64,000 bases of DNA from Szabonella alba (GTDB taxonomy: Bacteria > Pseudomonadota > Alphaproteobacteria > Rhodobacterales > Rhodobacteraceae), in the NCBI RefSeq assembly GCF_016765775.1, contig NZ_JAESVN010000001.1, positions 62,001 through 126,000 of the forward strand. The letters are read 5' to 3'. A program made the position numbers and the translations under genes. Below are positions 33,416 through 42,382 of the stretch, one piece after another. Below the pieces are notes generated by a model that ran no database searches, was not told where the DNA came from, and saw nothing but the letters and a program-made list of their open reading frames with translations. Position 1 is the first letter of the stretch, and the number at the start of each line of letters is the position of its first letter.

Positions 33416-34336
33416 TCAGCGTGTCAGGGCTGCCGTCTCGACGCGGCGGCGTTCCAGCATCAGCGCGCGTTCTCGATGCCAGATATAGATGCCCGATGCG
33501 ATGATGATCGCGGTGCCAAGGGCCGTGCCCCAGCCCGGCAGGTTGCCGAAGACCAGAAGGCCCGAGGCGGTCGCATAGATCGCCTGCACATAGGTCACCG
33601 GCGCCAGCGTCGAGGCCGGCGCATAGCGATGCGCGGTCACGGCCAGCCCATGCCCTACCGCGGCGAAAATCCCGATGAACAGCATCACCAGCCAGTCGGT
33701 CACGGTGGCAGGCCAGACCCAGCCGGGCAGGCCGAACGGAATCAGCGCCAGCGTGGCAATGCCCGAGGCCCAAAGCTGGCTGGTCGAATTGGCCTCGACC
33801 CCCGCCAGCCGCCGGGTCAGCACAAAATAGCTGGAGGCGCAGATCAGCGCCGAAAGCGACAGCAGCATCGCGGGATGAAAATCTGCACCCCAGGGCGCCA
33901 CCACGATCAGGACCCCGACAAAACCGACAAGGATCGCCAGCGCCCGTTTCAGCCTGATCTTTTCCCCCAGAAAAGCCACCGACAGGATGGTGATGACGAT
34001 GGGAGAGGCGAAATAGATCGCAGTGGTGATGGTGATCGGAAGGTATTTCAGCGCCGCGAAATTGAAGGCGGTGCTGGCCAGCAAAAAGAGGGCGCGCAGG
34101 AACTGAAGCCCGGGATGAACCGCGCGAAAGGCCGAAAGCCCCTCACGCGGCAGGAACATCACCAGCGAGGCGATGAAATGTCCGGCATAGCGGACAAACA
34201 CCACCTGCATGATGGGCAGGCCCGAAAGGATCAGCCACTTGGCCGAAGTGTCGATCGAGGTGAACAGCGCCATGGCGATGCACATCAATCCCAGCCCGAA
34301 CATGGGCCGGTCTTCCCTCGGCTGGTGTGGCTTCAT
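33416..34336 (-). CDS. DMT superfamily (EamA) permease
   Basis: 306-residue inner-membrane protein with ten helices in two EamA repeats (AALKYLPITITTAIYFASPI in the first; APVTYVQAIYATASGLLVFG in the second). The start is 2 bp after the stop of the DenD-like gene, so it is the last gene of the TRAP/sugar-acid operon. It may export a metabolite or intermediate of that pathway, or take one up. It is not a close match to the other DMT gene at 15.9-16.8 kb. Confidence 0.88.
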   Translation of the reverse strand: MKPHQPREDRPMFGLGLMCIAMALFTSIDTSAKWLILSGLPIMQVVFVRYAGHFIASLVMFLPREGLSAFRAVHPGLQFLRALFLLASTAFNFAALKYLPITITTAIYFASPIVITILSVAFLGEKIRLKRALAILVGFVGVLIVVAPWGADFHPAMLLSLSALICASSYFVLTRRLAGVEANSTSQLWASGIATLALIPFGLPGWVWPATVTDWLVMLFIGIFAAVGHGLAVTAHRYAPASTLAPVTYVQAIYATASGLLVFGNLPGWGTALGTAIIIASGIYIWHRERALMLERRRVETAALTR

Positions 34337-34338
34337 CC

Positions 34339-35307
34339 TCAGCGGTCTTTCACGATGTCATCCTCAAGGAACCAGCGCACCGAATCCGCAAAGGACTGGT
34401 CCTGCTGAAAGCCAAGACGAAGCGCCTTGTCGGCCTTCAGATGCCCGCGCCACCCGGCGATGATCTTCTGGATCACCGGATCGGCGTTCCATGTGATGCG
34501 GCCTGCGGGCTCGGGGCCCGCAACCAGCGTCATGGCGGCAATCATCTCGGCCACGGTATCGGTGCGGCCGGGCAGGTTGATGTTGCGGTTCGGCCCGAAA
34601 GCCGCGCCGTCGATCTCGGCCGCATGGATGAAATTGGCGACCACCGTGCGCGGTGCTGTGTGAAAGATCGGGTAATCCTTCGAGGAGGGGCAGTTGGAAA
34701 CCTCCCCCTGCATCGTGTCGCGGAAGATCGAAGACATGAAGGAGGACGCCGCCGCATTGGCCTTGCCCGGACGGATCGACACCGTGGGCAGCCGCAGACC
34801 ACGCCCGTCCATCCAGCCCCGGCGGCTCATGTCATTGAGCAGCAACTCACCCATGACCTTCTGCGCGCCGTAGGAGGTTTGCGGGTTCAGTTCCACCCCG
34901 TCCACGATCACCTCGGGCTCTTCCCCGCCATGGGCGGCGACCGAGGAGGCATAGACCACGACCGGCGCATTGCCCGCGTGGCGGATCGCCTGAAACAGGT
35001 TCAGCGTGCCGAACAGATTGACCTGAAGCCCGAGGTCGAAATCAGCCTCGGCCTGACCCGAGACGACGGCGGCCAGATGGAACACCACGTCATAGGCTTC
35101 GGCAAAGGCCGCGCTGACCGCCGCGGCATCGCGGATGTCCAGCGCCATGCCCGACACGGGAAGGCTTGCGCCCTCCAGCGTCGGGGCATGCAGGTCGGCC
35201 AGCACGATCTCGGTGATTGCCTTGCCGCGAAGCTGGCCCTGTTTGTCAAGCGCGCGGGCCAGTTTCTGCCCGATGAAGCCGCCGCCGCCGGTAATAAGGA
35301 TACGCAT
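34339..35307 (-). CDS. denD: NAD-dependent SDR, D-erythronate dehydrogenase (DenD)-like
   Basis: 322-residue extended SDR. The NAD motif is ITGGGGFIGQKLA (4-16) and FHLAAVVSGQAE follows. Catalytic Ser lies in YASSVAAHGG and Tyr-Lys in TSYGAQKVMGE. DSSKDYPIFHTAPRTVVANF-type sequence near 215-235 is typical of DenD, which oxidises D-erythronate to 2-oxo-tetronate. It starts 3 bp after the LtnD-like gene. The DenK kinase normally paired with DenD is not in the window, so the substrate assignment is tentative. Confidence 0.8.
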   Translation of the reverse strand: MRILITGGGGFIGQKLARALDKQGQLRGKAITEIVLADLHAPTLEGASLPVSGMALDIRDAAAVSAAFAEAYDVVFHLAAVVSGQAEADFDLGLQVNLFGTLNLFQAIRHAGNAPVVVYASSVAAHGGEEPEVIVDGVELNPQTSYGAQKVMGELLLNDMSRRGWMDGRGLRLPTVSIRPGKANAAASSFMSSIFRDTMQGEVSNCPSSKDYPIFHTAPRTVVANFIHAAEIDGAAFGPNRNINLPGRTDTVAEMIAAMTLVAGPEPAGRITWNADPVIQKIIAGWRGHLKADKALRLGFQQDQSFADSVRWFLEDDIVKDR

Positions 35308-35310
35308 GAT

Positions 35311-36201
35311 TTATGCCTTGCCCCCGAATTTCTCGGACAGGAAGTCCACCATCTGCGGCACAAGCTTGTCGCCCCAGCCATCCTTGACCGCCTCACCCAG
35401 CGTGGCGCGCGCAGCACCCGACATGCGCGAGGTCTTGCCCAGACCTTCGGCCATCTGCGTGTAATAGCCCACGTCTTTCGACGCATTGGCCAACGAGAAG
35501 GCAAGGTCGATCTTGCCATCAATGGCATAGTTGCGCACGAAATCCATCATGCCGGATTTCAGCGGACCCGCCGACATCACGTCATACAGCGCCTGACGCG
35601 GAACCCCTGCCGCATCGCCAAGCGCGAAAGCCTCGGACATGGCGCAGGCCGTGGTCATGGCAAAGAAGTTGTTGATCAGCTTGATCGTATGTCCGGTTCC
35701 AAGCGCGCCGAGGTGAAAGACGTTTTCGCCCAGATCATCGAGGATCGGCTTGACCTTGTCGAAGGTCGCCTTGTCGCCCGAACACATGATGTTCAGTTTG
35801 CCATCCACCGCATGGGCAGGCGTGCGGCCAAGTGGGCTGTCCAGATAGACAGCACCCGCCTTTTCCATATCGGCGCCGATCTTCTGGGTGGAACCCGGCA
35901 GCGAGGTGCCGAAATCGATGACCACCGCGCCGGGTTTCACGCCCGCCAGAACACCGTCATCGCCATAGACGCGGCTTTCGACCGATGCTGACGTGTCCAT
36001 GCAGAACATCACGATATCAGAGGCCGCAGCCACTTCACGCGCGGTTTTCACCTCGGTCGCGCCTGCGGCCACGGCCTTTTCAACCGCGTCGCGCGAGCGG
36101 TTTGCGACGACTGTCATCGGATAGCCGAGGCTTTGCAGCCGTCCGACCATTGCGGCCCCCATCAGTCCGAGACCGATGAAGCCGATTGCTGGTTTTGCCA
36201 T
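35311..36201 (-). CDS. 3-hydroxyisobutyrate-dehydrogenase-family oxidoreductase (LtnD/GarR-like)
   Basis: 296-residue beta-hydroxyacid dehydrogenase. The N-terminal Rossmann motif is GFIGLGLMGAAMV (7-19). DFGTSLPGSTQKI and DSPLGRTPAHAVDGKL are the substrate motifs, and the catalytic Lys is in GTGHTIKLINNFF. Relatives include L-threonate dehydrogenase, tartronate semialdehyde reductase and succinic semialdehyde reductase. The context with DenD-like and UxaA-like genes points to a sugar-acid substrate. It lies 13 bp after uxaA and 3 bp before denD. Confidence 0.87.
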   Translation of the reverse strand: MAKPAIGFIGLGLMGAAMVGRLQSLGYPMTVVANRSRDAVEKAVAAGATEVKTAREVAAASDIVMFCMDTSASVESRVYGDDGVLAGVKPGAVVIDFGTSLPGSTQKIGADMEKAGAVYLDSPLGRTPAHAVDGKLNIMCSGDKATFDKVKPILDDLGENVFHLGALGTGHTIKLINNFFAMTTACAMSEAFALGDAAGVPRQALYDVMSAGPLKSGMMDFVRNYAIDGKIDLAFSLANASKDVGYYTQMAEGLGKTSRMSGAARATLGEAVKDGWGDKLVPQMVDFLSEKFGGKA

Positions 36202-36214
36202 GATATTTTCCTCC

Positions 36215-37708
36215 TTACATGACCGCGCCGATTTGCCAGGGAACGAATTCGTAATCCCCCAGACCCTGCGCCTCTGATTTCGTCACCTCACCCGAGGCGA
36301 CCGCCAGAATTTTCTGGTAGATCTCGCGCCCGACCTCCTCGACCGATTTGCCATCGGTCAGGATCGTGCCCGCGTTGATGTCCATGTCCTCGACCATCCG
36401 GGTATACATTTCCGTATTGGTCGCGACCTTGATCGACGGCGACGGCTTGGCCCCGAAGGCCGAACCGCGCCCGGTGGTGAACACCACGACATTGCAGCCG
36501 CTGGCGATCTGCCCCGTGACCGAGGCCGGATCATAGCCGGGGCTGTCCATGAAGGTGAAGCCGCGCGCCGTGACCGGTTCGGCATATTTGAACACCCCGG
36601 TCAGGGGCGTGGTGCCACCCTTGGCCGCCGCCCCCAGCGATTTTTCAAGAATGGTGGTCAGACCGCCCTTCTTGTTTCCGGGGGAGGGGTTGTTATCCAT
36701 GCTGCCGCCTGCGCGCTCGGTGTAATTCTCCCACCATTTGATCAGACCGATCAGCTTTTCCCCCACGGCAGGCGTTGCCGCACGCTGCGTCAGCAGATGT
36801 TCGGCGCCGTAGATTTCGGGGGTTTCAGCCAGAACCCCGGTGCCGCCCTGCGCCACAAGAAGGTCGCAGGCATAGCCAAGCGCCGGATTTGCCGTGATCC
36901 CCGACATCGCATCCGACCCGCCGCATTGCAGTGCCACCATCAGATCCGAGGCGGGGCAGGGCGTGCGTTCAAAGGCGTTGACCACCGGCAGCATCGCCTC
37001 GACCTTGGCGATGCCCGCCTCGACCGTGCGGCGCAGGCCTGCCACATCCTGAATGTTCATGGTCTGGAACAGCGGCCCGGGCGTCAGCCCATAGCTTTCG
37101 ATCAGCCAGTCGATCTGCATCATCTCGCAGCCCAACCCCACCAGCACCGCGCCGCCGACATTGGGGTTGCGGGCATAGCCCCACAGCACGCGCTGCAGCG
37201 CCTCGAACCCTTCGCCATTGCCGCCCATGCCGCAGCCCGTGCCATGGGCAAAGGCCACGACCCCGTCGACATTGGGATAGGCCGCCAGACGTTCGGGCGT
37301 GAAATAGTCGGCAATCCGGTGCGCGGCTGTGGCCGAACAGTTCACGCTTGTCAGCACCGCGATATAGTTCCGGGTCCCGGCCTTGCCGTTGGGGCGGCGG
37401 AAACCCATGAACGTGTCCTGTTCCGTCGCCGGGGCGACGGGGCGCAGGTTGGTGCCGAATTCATAGGTTGTGTCCACATTGCGGAATTCCAGATTATGGA
37501 CATGGACATGATCGCCGGCGGCGATATCACTCGCGGCATAGCCGATGATCTGCGCGTATTTCCGCACCGGGCTGCCTTGGGTGATGGCTTCGCGCGCCAG
37601 TTTATGGCCGCGCGGGATCGGGCCGGTCGCGCCTTCATCGCCGGGGGCGAGGTTGCGCGTCGCGGTCACGACATTGTCGGAAGGATCAAGCAGGATGGTG
37701 GCGGACAT
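36215..37708 (-). CDS. UxaA-family (altronate/galactarate-type) sugar-acid dehydratase
   Basis: 497-residue single-chain dehydratase. An N-terminal SAF domain (about 3-85, including ILLDPSDNVV and GDHVHVHNLEF) precedes the UxaA/GarD catalytic part (about 100-497). The latter has GFRRPNGKAGTRNYIAV, FAHGTGCGM, LQCGGSDAMSGITANPALG and DSPGYDPASVTGQIASG. UxaA enzymes dehydrate D-altronate to 2-keto-3-deoxygluconate. Here no uronate genes accompany it, so the substrate may be a shorter aldonate. The start at 37708 (MSATILLDPSD) was chosen over an upstream open stretch. It is preceded by 208 bp after the TRAP permease. Confidence 0.9.
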   Translation of the reverse strand: MSATILLDPSDNVVTATRNLAPGDEGATGPIPRGHKLAREAITQGSPVRKYAQIIGYAASDIAAGDHVHVHNLEFRNVDTTYEFGTNLRPVAPATEQDTFMGFRRPNGKAGTRNYIAVLTSVNCSATAAHRIADYFTPERLAAYPNVDGVVAFAHGTGCGMGGNGEGFEALQRVLWGYARNPNVGGAVLVGLGCEMMQIDWLIESYGLTPGPLFQTMNIQDVAGLRRTVEAGIAKVEAMLPVVNAFERTPCPASDLMVALQCGGSDAMSGITANPALGYACDLLVAQGGTGVLAETPEIYGAEHLLTQRAATPAVGEKLIGLIKWWENYTERAGGSMDNNPSPGNKKGGLTTILEKSLGAAAKGGTTPLTGVFKYAEPVTARGFTFMDSPGYDPASVTGQIASGCNVVVFTTGRGSAFGAKPSPSIKVATNTEMYTRMVEDMDINAGTILTDGKSVEEVGREIYQKILAVASGEVTKSEAQGLGDYEFVPWQIGAVM

Positions 37709-37916
37709 GATGTCTGGCTCCGGAAGGGTCAGCAGGCTGCATGTCCCGCTGCCCGTCGGGCAGGGGGGACATGGGGCGGGGTGAGTTGCGGGAAAGCCGC
37801 GCAATCGGCGCGTCGGGCAAGGTCGGCGGGTCGGTCCGCAATCGGTGCGGTCGGCATGACTTAAGGCTCCGTTCTCCGGTGGGCGGCCCTTTACCGGGGC
37901 CGCCCGTCGGGGGCAG

Positions 37917-39512
37917 TTACAGCAGGATCGAGATGATCGGTGGCCAGATCAGCATCACCGAAAGCGCCAGAAGCTGCAGGCCGATGAAAGGCAGGAAACC
38001 CCGGAAGATATCGGTCAGCGAGATATGCGCCGGGGCGACGGATTTCAGATAGAAGGCCGCAGGGCCGAAGGGGGGCGACAGAAAGCTGACCTGCATGTTC
38101 ATGCAGAACAGCACCCCGAACCAGATCGCGACATGGCTGGGGTCGGGGCTTCCGAGAAAGCCCAGTTCCTCAACCGGCAGGCGCATGACGATGGGCAGGA
38201 AGACCGGCATGACCAGCAGCACGATGCCGACCCAGTCCATGAACATGCCCATGACCAGAAAGACCAGCATCATGACAAGGATAATCCCCATCGCGGGCAG
38301 GTCATATCCGGTGATCATATTGGCCACATAGGTTGGTCCGCCTGCCAGCGTATAGGCGGCGGCAAGGGTCGCGGCGCCGATGGTCACCCAGATGATCGTG
38401 CCGGTGGATTTGATCGTCCGCATCGCGGCATCCCAGACGATATCGAACGTCATTTCACGGCGGATCATCCCTAGGATGAACACCGCGATGACGCCCATCC
38501 CGGCGGCCTCGGTGATGCCGGTGATACCGCCATAGATCGAGCCGAGAACCACCCCGATCACAAGGATCGGCGCGACCAGACCCTTGCCCATCTCCCAGCC
38601 GCGCCTGGACCGTTCAAGCCCCGCCACAAGGAAGATCACGACCAGAAAGACCAGCGCCGCCCCGATCAGCCAGGGCAGGTCGGACACCATGCCCAGCGGA
38701 ATGGGCTGCACGCCCTCGCGGATCTGGTTCGCGCCGGTCAGCGTGAAGAACCCCGCGCGCAGCGTCAGCACCGCCGCGATGCCGCAAAAGACCATCGACA
38801 GGAAGCCAAGGAACATCAGCCCCTTTTCGCTGCCCTTGGGATCGTTCGGATCCTCGGGCGGCAGCGGGGCCTGATCGGGGTGCAGCGTGGTGCGGATGAT
38901 GATGTAGAGGATGAAGAACGAGGCCAGCATCAGCCCCGGAATGAAGGACGCGGTGAACAGCGCCTTGATCGAGGTTTCCGTGACCAGCCCGTAGAAGATC
39001 AGCACGATAGAGGGCGGGATCATCGCCCCCAGCGATCCGCTGGCGCAGATCGTCCCGATGGCAAGGTTCTGGTTGTATCCCAGCCGCAGCATCTGCGGCA
39101 GTGCGATCAGCCCCAGCAGAACAACCTCGCCGCCGATGATGCCCGACATGGCGGCCATGATGACCGCCATGAGCGAGGTGACAATGGCAATGCCGCCCCG
39201 CGTGCGCGACAGCCAGACATTGAGTGAGGTATACATGTCGCGCGCAATGCCGGATCGTTCCAGCAGGGCCGCCATGAAGATGAACAGCGGCACCGAGATC
39301 AGGACATAATTCGTCATCTGGCGGTAGACCGCCTGACCCAGCACATTCAGCGGCCCCATGCCGAAGCGACCGAACAGCAGGTCGGGGCCGAATTTCATCA
39401 AGAGCGTCGCCACCGCCAGAAAGGCCGAGGCAAAGCCAAGCGGCATGCCGATTGCCAGCAGGGCGAACATGCCCAGCAGCAGGATCAAACTCATCGTACC
39501 GATATCAACCAT
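37917..39512 (-). CDS. TRAP transporter large permease (DctM family)
   Basis: 531-residue inner-membrane protein with 12-14 helices, the cation-coupled channel of a tripartite transporter. The conserved DctM stretch GEVVLLGLIALPQMLRLGYN and ASGSLGAMIPPSIVLIFYG lie at about 120-180, and NMQVSFLSPPFGPAAFYLK near the C-terminus is diagnostic. The ATG (39512) overlaps the small-permease stop by 8 nt. An insertion of about 100 residues in the middle (about 215-320) makes it longer than the usual 425 residues. Confidence 0.93.
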   Translation of the reverse strand: MVDIGTMSLILLLGMFALLAIGMPLGFASAFLAVATLLMKFGPDLLFGRFGMGPLNVLGQAVYRQMTNYVLISVPLFIFMAALLERSGIARDMYTSLNVWLSRTRGGIAIVTSLMAVIMAAMSGIIGGEVVLLGLIALPQMLRLGYNQNLAIGTICASGSLGAMIPPSIVLIFYGLVTETSIKALFTASFIPGLMLASFFILYIIIRTTLHPDQAPLPPEDPNDPKGSEKGLMFLGFLSMVFCGIAAVLTLRAGFFTLTGANQIREGVQPIPLGMVSDLPWLIGAALVFLVVIFLVAGLERSRRGWEMGKGLVAPILVIGVVLGSIYGGITGITEAAGMGVIAVFILGMIRREMTFDIVWDAAMRTIKSTGTIIWVTIGAATLAAAYTLAGGPTYVANMITGYDLPAMGIILVMMLVFLVMGMFMDWVGIVLLVMPVFLPIVMRLPVEELGFLGSPDPSHVAIWFGVLFCMNMQVSFLSPPFGPAAFYLKSVAPAHISLTDIFRGFLPFIGLQLLALSVMLIWPPIISILL

Positions 39513-40335
39513 TCTTCGGGATCTCCAGCGTGCGACGGATGTTCTCGATCTCGGTCTGGTCGATGTCATCGGCGGGCGAGTGATGCTCGGGCGCCTTGTT
39601 CCAGTCCGCGATCAGATTGGACAGGGCCTGAAGGGCCACCAGCACGACCAGCAGCACGATGGCGGGTTTCAGCGTGCCGGGAAGCGGCGGATCCCATGCG
39701 GTGCCGAAGGCCTCCCACCGCATCAGTTTGGTCAGGGCCTCGGAATAGCCGCCCCAGATGACGCAGAAGGCAAAGACCCAGATCAGGAAGACCGAAATGC
39801 AATCCGACAGTTTCTGCGCCCAGCGGGGCATCATGTCATAGATGACATAGATGCGGATATGGCTGCGTTGCTGCATCGCATAGAGACCGGCCAGCAGAAA
39901 CAGGAATGCTGCCATCCACAGCGACAGTTCATTGGCCCAGAGGGTCGGTTTTTCAAAAACATAGCGGGCCACGACCTCATAGAACATGACCAGAACGATC
40001 AGGACGGTGCTGATCATCGCAAGCCGTGACAACACCAGTGAAATCCAGTCGAAGAAGCCTTCGGCCTCGATCTCGATGGCGCCACGGATATCGGACAGAT
40101 AGACCGAGCCCAGCAGCAGGGCCGCGAAAAGCGACCAGAGCGCAAGCTTGACCGAAATCAAGTCGCCGGGGCGCAGCATCTGATGCATGCCGATCTCGGA
40201 CCCCAGAAACAGACGGTTCACAATCAGCCAGCCGCAGGTCAGCACTGCTGCTGCCGTGGCGGCAATGGCTGCAACCCTGACCGGTTGCCGCATCGGACCC
40301 AGCCAGACACTTTCCTGCTGCATCGACATACCCAC
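39505..40335 (-). CDS. TRAP transporter small permease (DctQ family)
   Basis: 276-residue membrane subunit. About six hydrophobic helices are visible; the DctQ core lies at about 90-250 with VLVMFYEVVARYVFEKPTLW and ELSLWMAAFLFLLAGLYAM. It is longer than the usual 160-190 residues because of an N-terminal pair of helices. It lies 89 bp after dctP, separated by an attenuator-like hairpin. Confidence 0.9.
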   Translation of the reverse strand: MGMSMQQESVWLGPMRQPVRVAAIAATAAAVLTCGWLIVNRLFLGSEIGMHQMLRPGDLISVKLALWSLFAALLLGSVYLSDIRGAIEIEAEGFFDWISLVLSRLAMISTVLIVLVMFYEVVARYVFEKPTLWANELSLWMAAFLFLLAGLYAMQQRSHIRIYVIYDMMPRWAQKLSDCISVFLIWVFAFCVIWGGYSEALTKLMRWEAFGTAWDPPLPGTLKPAIVLLVVLVALQALSNLIADWNKAPEHHSPADDIDQTEIENIRRTLEIPKNG

Positions 40336-40375
40336 TACCCTCGTGATGCCGGACGCCGTGGGTCCGGGAGAAAAA

Positions 40376-40403
40376 GCCGACGGGCCTTGGGGGGCCCGCC
40401 GGC
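40376..40403 (-). terminator. attenuator-like hairpin between the binding-protein and permease genes
   Basis: On the minus strand GCCGGCGGGCC pairs with GGCCCGTCGGC around CCCCAA, followed by TTTTT (40375-40371). Partial termination here would give more solute-binding protein than permease. Confidence 0.72.
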
Positions 40404-40424
40404 GCGTTGTTCAAACCCTGCGGA

Positions 40425-41429
40425 TCAGTCGATCATGCCTTGCGAGCGCAGATAGTTGGTATGGCTTTCGACCAGCGCCTTGGCCTCATCCGTGGTGGCG
40501 AATTCGGGCCAGGTTTCCACGGCGACCTTGCGATAGGCGGCGCGGGATTCGGCGCTGAGATCATGCAGCGTCACACCCTGCGCGGTCAGTTCCGCCGCTG
40601 CCTTGGCATTCTCGAAATCAGCCGTCAGCGCCTGTTGCAGCGCCAGTTTCTGCATCGCGGTTTCCATCATGCGCTGGTGATGGGGGGGCATCGAATCCCA
40701 CACCGTCTTGTTGCAGGCCAGATGGTCCGAAGGCATCGAATGAAAGCCGGGATAGGTCGCATGCTGGGCGATGTCATAGATGCCCATGCTTTTGTTATTG
40801 GCAAGGATCGAGGCATCCGCGCCTTCGATGATGCCCGATTCCAGCGCGGTGAAGACCTCGGTGAAATCCATCACGACGGGTGAGGAACCCAGCTTTTCAA
40901 AGATCTTGGTCTGCATGCCGGGGGGGGACCGGAATTTCCAGTCCTGCATCGCCTCGACATCGGCCAGAGGGACCGTCGAGGCAAGCGATTCCTGCCCCAC
41001 GACCCACCAGCCGACCAACTGCATGCCGTATTGGTTGTAAAGCACCTGCGCATCCGCAAGGCCGCCGCCCATGTAAAGCCAGCCAAGCTGCTGATAGGCG
41101 GTGTCATAGCCGCCCATGATGTCGCCCACGAACTGGAAGGCCGGGTTCTTGCCGGTCTGATAGGCGGCGCCGGTCATGTCGCAGTCCAGAATGCCGTTGG
41201 CGGCTGCGTCAAAGGTTTCCACCGTCGCCACGACCGGCGACGAATAGAACATCTCGATGGTGATCTCGCCATCCGACATGGTCATCACGTCATCGGCGAA
41301 CTGGGCGGCGTTCTTGCCCGAGATGCTTTCAGGGCCGTAATGCGTCTGGATGCGCAGCGTCGTCGCCTGTGCGGGCAGCGCGAATCCGGCTGCCACCAAT
41401 GCGGGGATAAGATAGGTCCGAAGTTTCAT
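40425..41429 (-). CDS. TRAP transporter solute-binding protein (DctP family)
   Basis: 334-residue periplasmic protein. The signal peptide is about 1-23 (ending LPAQA). The mature part has the DctP fold with FADDVMTMSDGEITIEMFYSS and MQDWKFRSPPGMQTKIFEKLG, which contains the conserved Arg that binds the substrate carboxylate. VFTALESGIIEGADAS matches the large hinge motif. The start has ggaggaacc upstream. It heads the operon and is divergent from the GntR gene, with a TTCTGGTATACCA site between them. Confidence 0.93.
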   Translation of the reverse strand: MKLRTYLIPALVAAGFALPAQATTLRIQTHYGPESISGKNAAQFADDVMTMSDGEITIEMFYSSPVVATVETFDAAANGILDCDMTGAAYQTGKNPAFQFVGDIMGGYDTAYQQLGWLYMGGGLADAQVLYNQYGMQLVGWWVVGQESLASTVPLADVEAMQDWKFRSPPGMQTKIFEKLGSSPVVMDFTEVFTALESGIIEGADASILANNKSMGIYDIAQHATYPGFHSMPSDHLACNKTVWDSMPPHHQRMMETAMQKLALQQALTADFENAKAAAELTAQGVTLHDLSAESRAAYRKVAVETWPEFATTDEAKALVESHTNYLRSQGMID

Positions 41430-41545
41430 GGTTCCTCCCACGGAATTGTTCTTTTATGGGCCGGGGCGACACCGCTGCGTTTGCCCACTCCGGAGCCGAC
41501 CGGCCTGAGTAAATAGCCTAGCGGCTTCGTCGGGGAATGCAATAG

Positions 41546-41558
41546 TTCTGGTATACCA
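41546..41558. promoter_or_regulatory. GntR operator candidate, copy 1 (TRAP operon / regulator)
   Basis: TTCTGGTATACCA, with the palindromic core TGGTATACCA, lies 117 bp before dctP and 52 bp before the regulator start. The same 12 bases occur at 43357-43368. FCD-type GntR proteins typically bind short TGGTNNACCA-like palindromes. Confidence 0.68.
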
Positions 41559-41609
41559 AAACCGGTGCCGGGATCAGAATGCTTGAAATGCGACGGGCAG
41601 AGGCGGCAA

Positions 41610-42317
41610 ATGGAACGAGCACAGGGCGGGATGATTGCGATGAACGAAAACACACTGGCCGAACAGCTTGCGGACGGGCTGCGCAGGGACATCCTTCTGG
41701 GGCGGCTCAAGCCCGGGGCGCGGATCAAGGAGCGCGACAGTTCCGCCGATCTGGGGGTCAGCCGCACGCCCCTGCGCGAAGCGATCCGCATTCTGGCCTC
41801 GGAAGGGCTGGTCACGCTGCGACCCTCGCGCAGCCCGGTCGTGGCGGATCCGTCGCTGAAGGAAATCACCGATGATCTGGTGGTGATGAACACGCTGGAA
41901 ATCCTTGGTGCGCGGCTGGCCTGCATGAATGCGACCCCGCAGGAACTGGCGCAGATCGAGGCCCAGCATGAGGAAATGCTGCGATTGTCCGAGATCGCCG
42001 ATGCGGTGACTTATTTTGAGGCCGACATGACCTTTCACCGCCAGATCACCGCAGCCTCGCACAATAATGCGCTGATCGACACCCATGGGGCCTATATGGC
42101 GCGGCTGTGGCGGCCGCGCTTTCTGGCGGCCAGCCTGCGGCGCGACCGGCCGCGCGTGCTGCGCCAGCATGGCGATATGGTGCGGGGGCTCAGGATCCGC
42201 GACATCGTGCTGGTCAGTGCCGAGATCGAAAGCCATATGCGGCATCTCGTTCTCAATATCACCGATATCTACCAGTCGCAGGACAGAGAGCGCGCCGAGG
42301 CCGAAGCCCCGGCGTAA
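41610..42317 (+). CDS. GntR family (FCD-type) regulator of the sugar-acid locus
   Basis: 235-residue regulator. The winged helix (about 15-85) has LADGLRRDILLGRLKPGARI and LGVSRTPLREAIRIL. The FCD domain (about 100-220) has the metal-binding Asp/His pattern FEADMTFHRQIT and SAEIESHMRHLV. The start is uncertain: the ATG at 41610 has agaggcgg upstream, and ATGs at 41631 and 41640 remain possible. It is divergent from the TRAP operon and probably represses it until the substrate or an intermediate binds. Confidence 0.9.
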   Translation: MERAQGGMIAMNENTLAEQLADGLRRDILLGRLKPGARIKERDSSADLGVSRTPLREAIRILASEGLVTLRPSRSPVVADPSLKEITDDLVVMNTLEILGARLACMNATPQELAQIEAQHEEMLRLSEIADAVTYFEADMTFHRQITAASHNNALIDTHGAYMARLWRPRFLAASLRRDRPRVLRQHGDMVRGLRIRDIVLVSAEIESHMRHLVLNITDIYQSQDRERAEAEAPA

Positions 42318-42382
42318 TGGGTTCGGCCGCGGCGGTGGGCGGGAGGATCCGGACCGCCGCCGCGCCGTTCAGTTCAGGGCGG

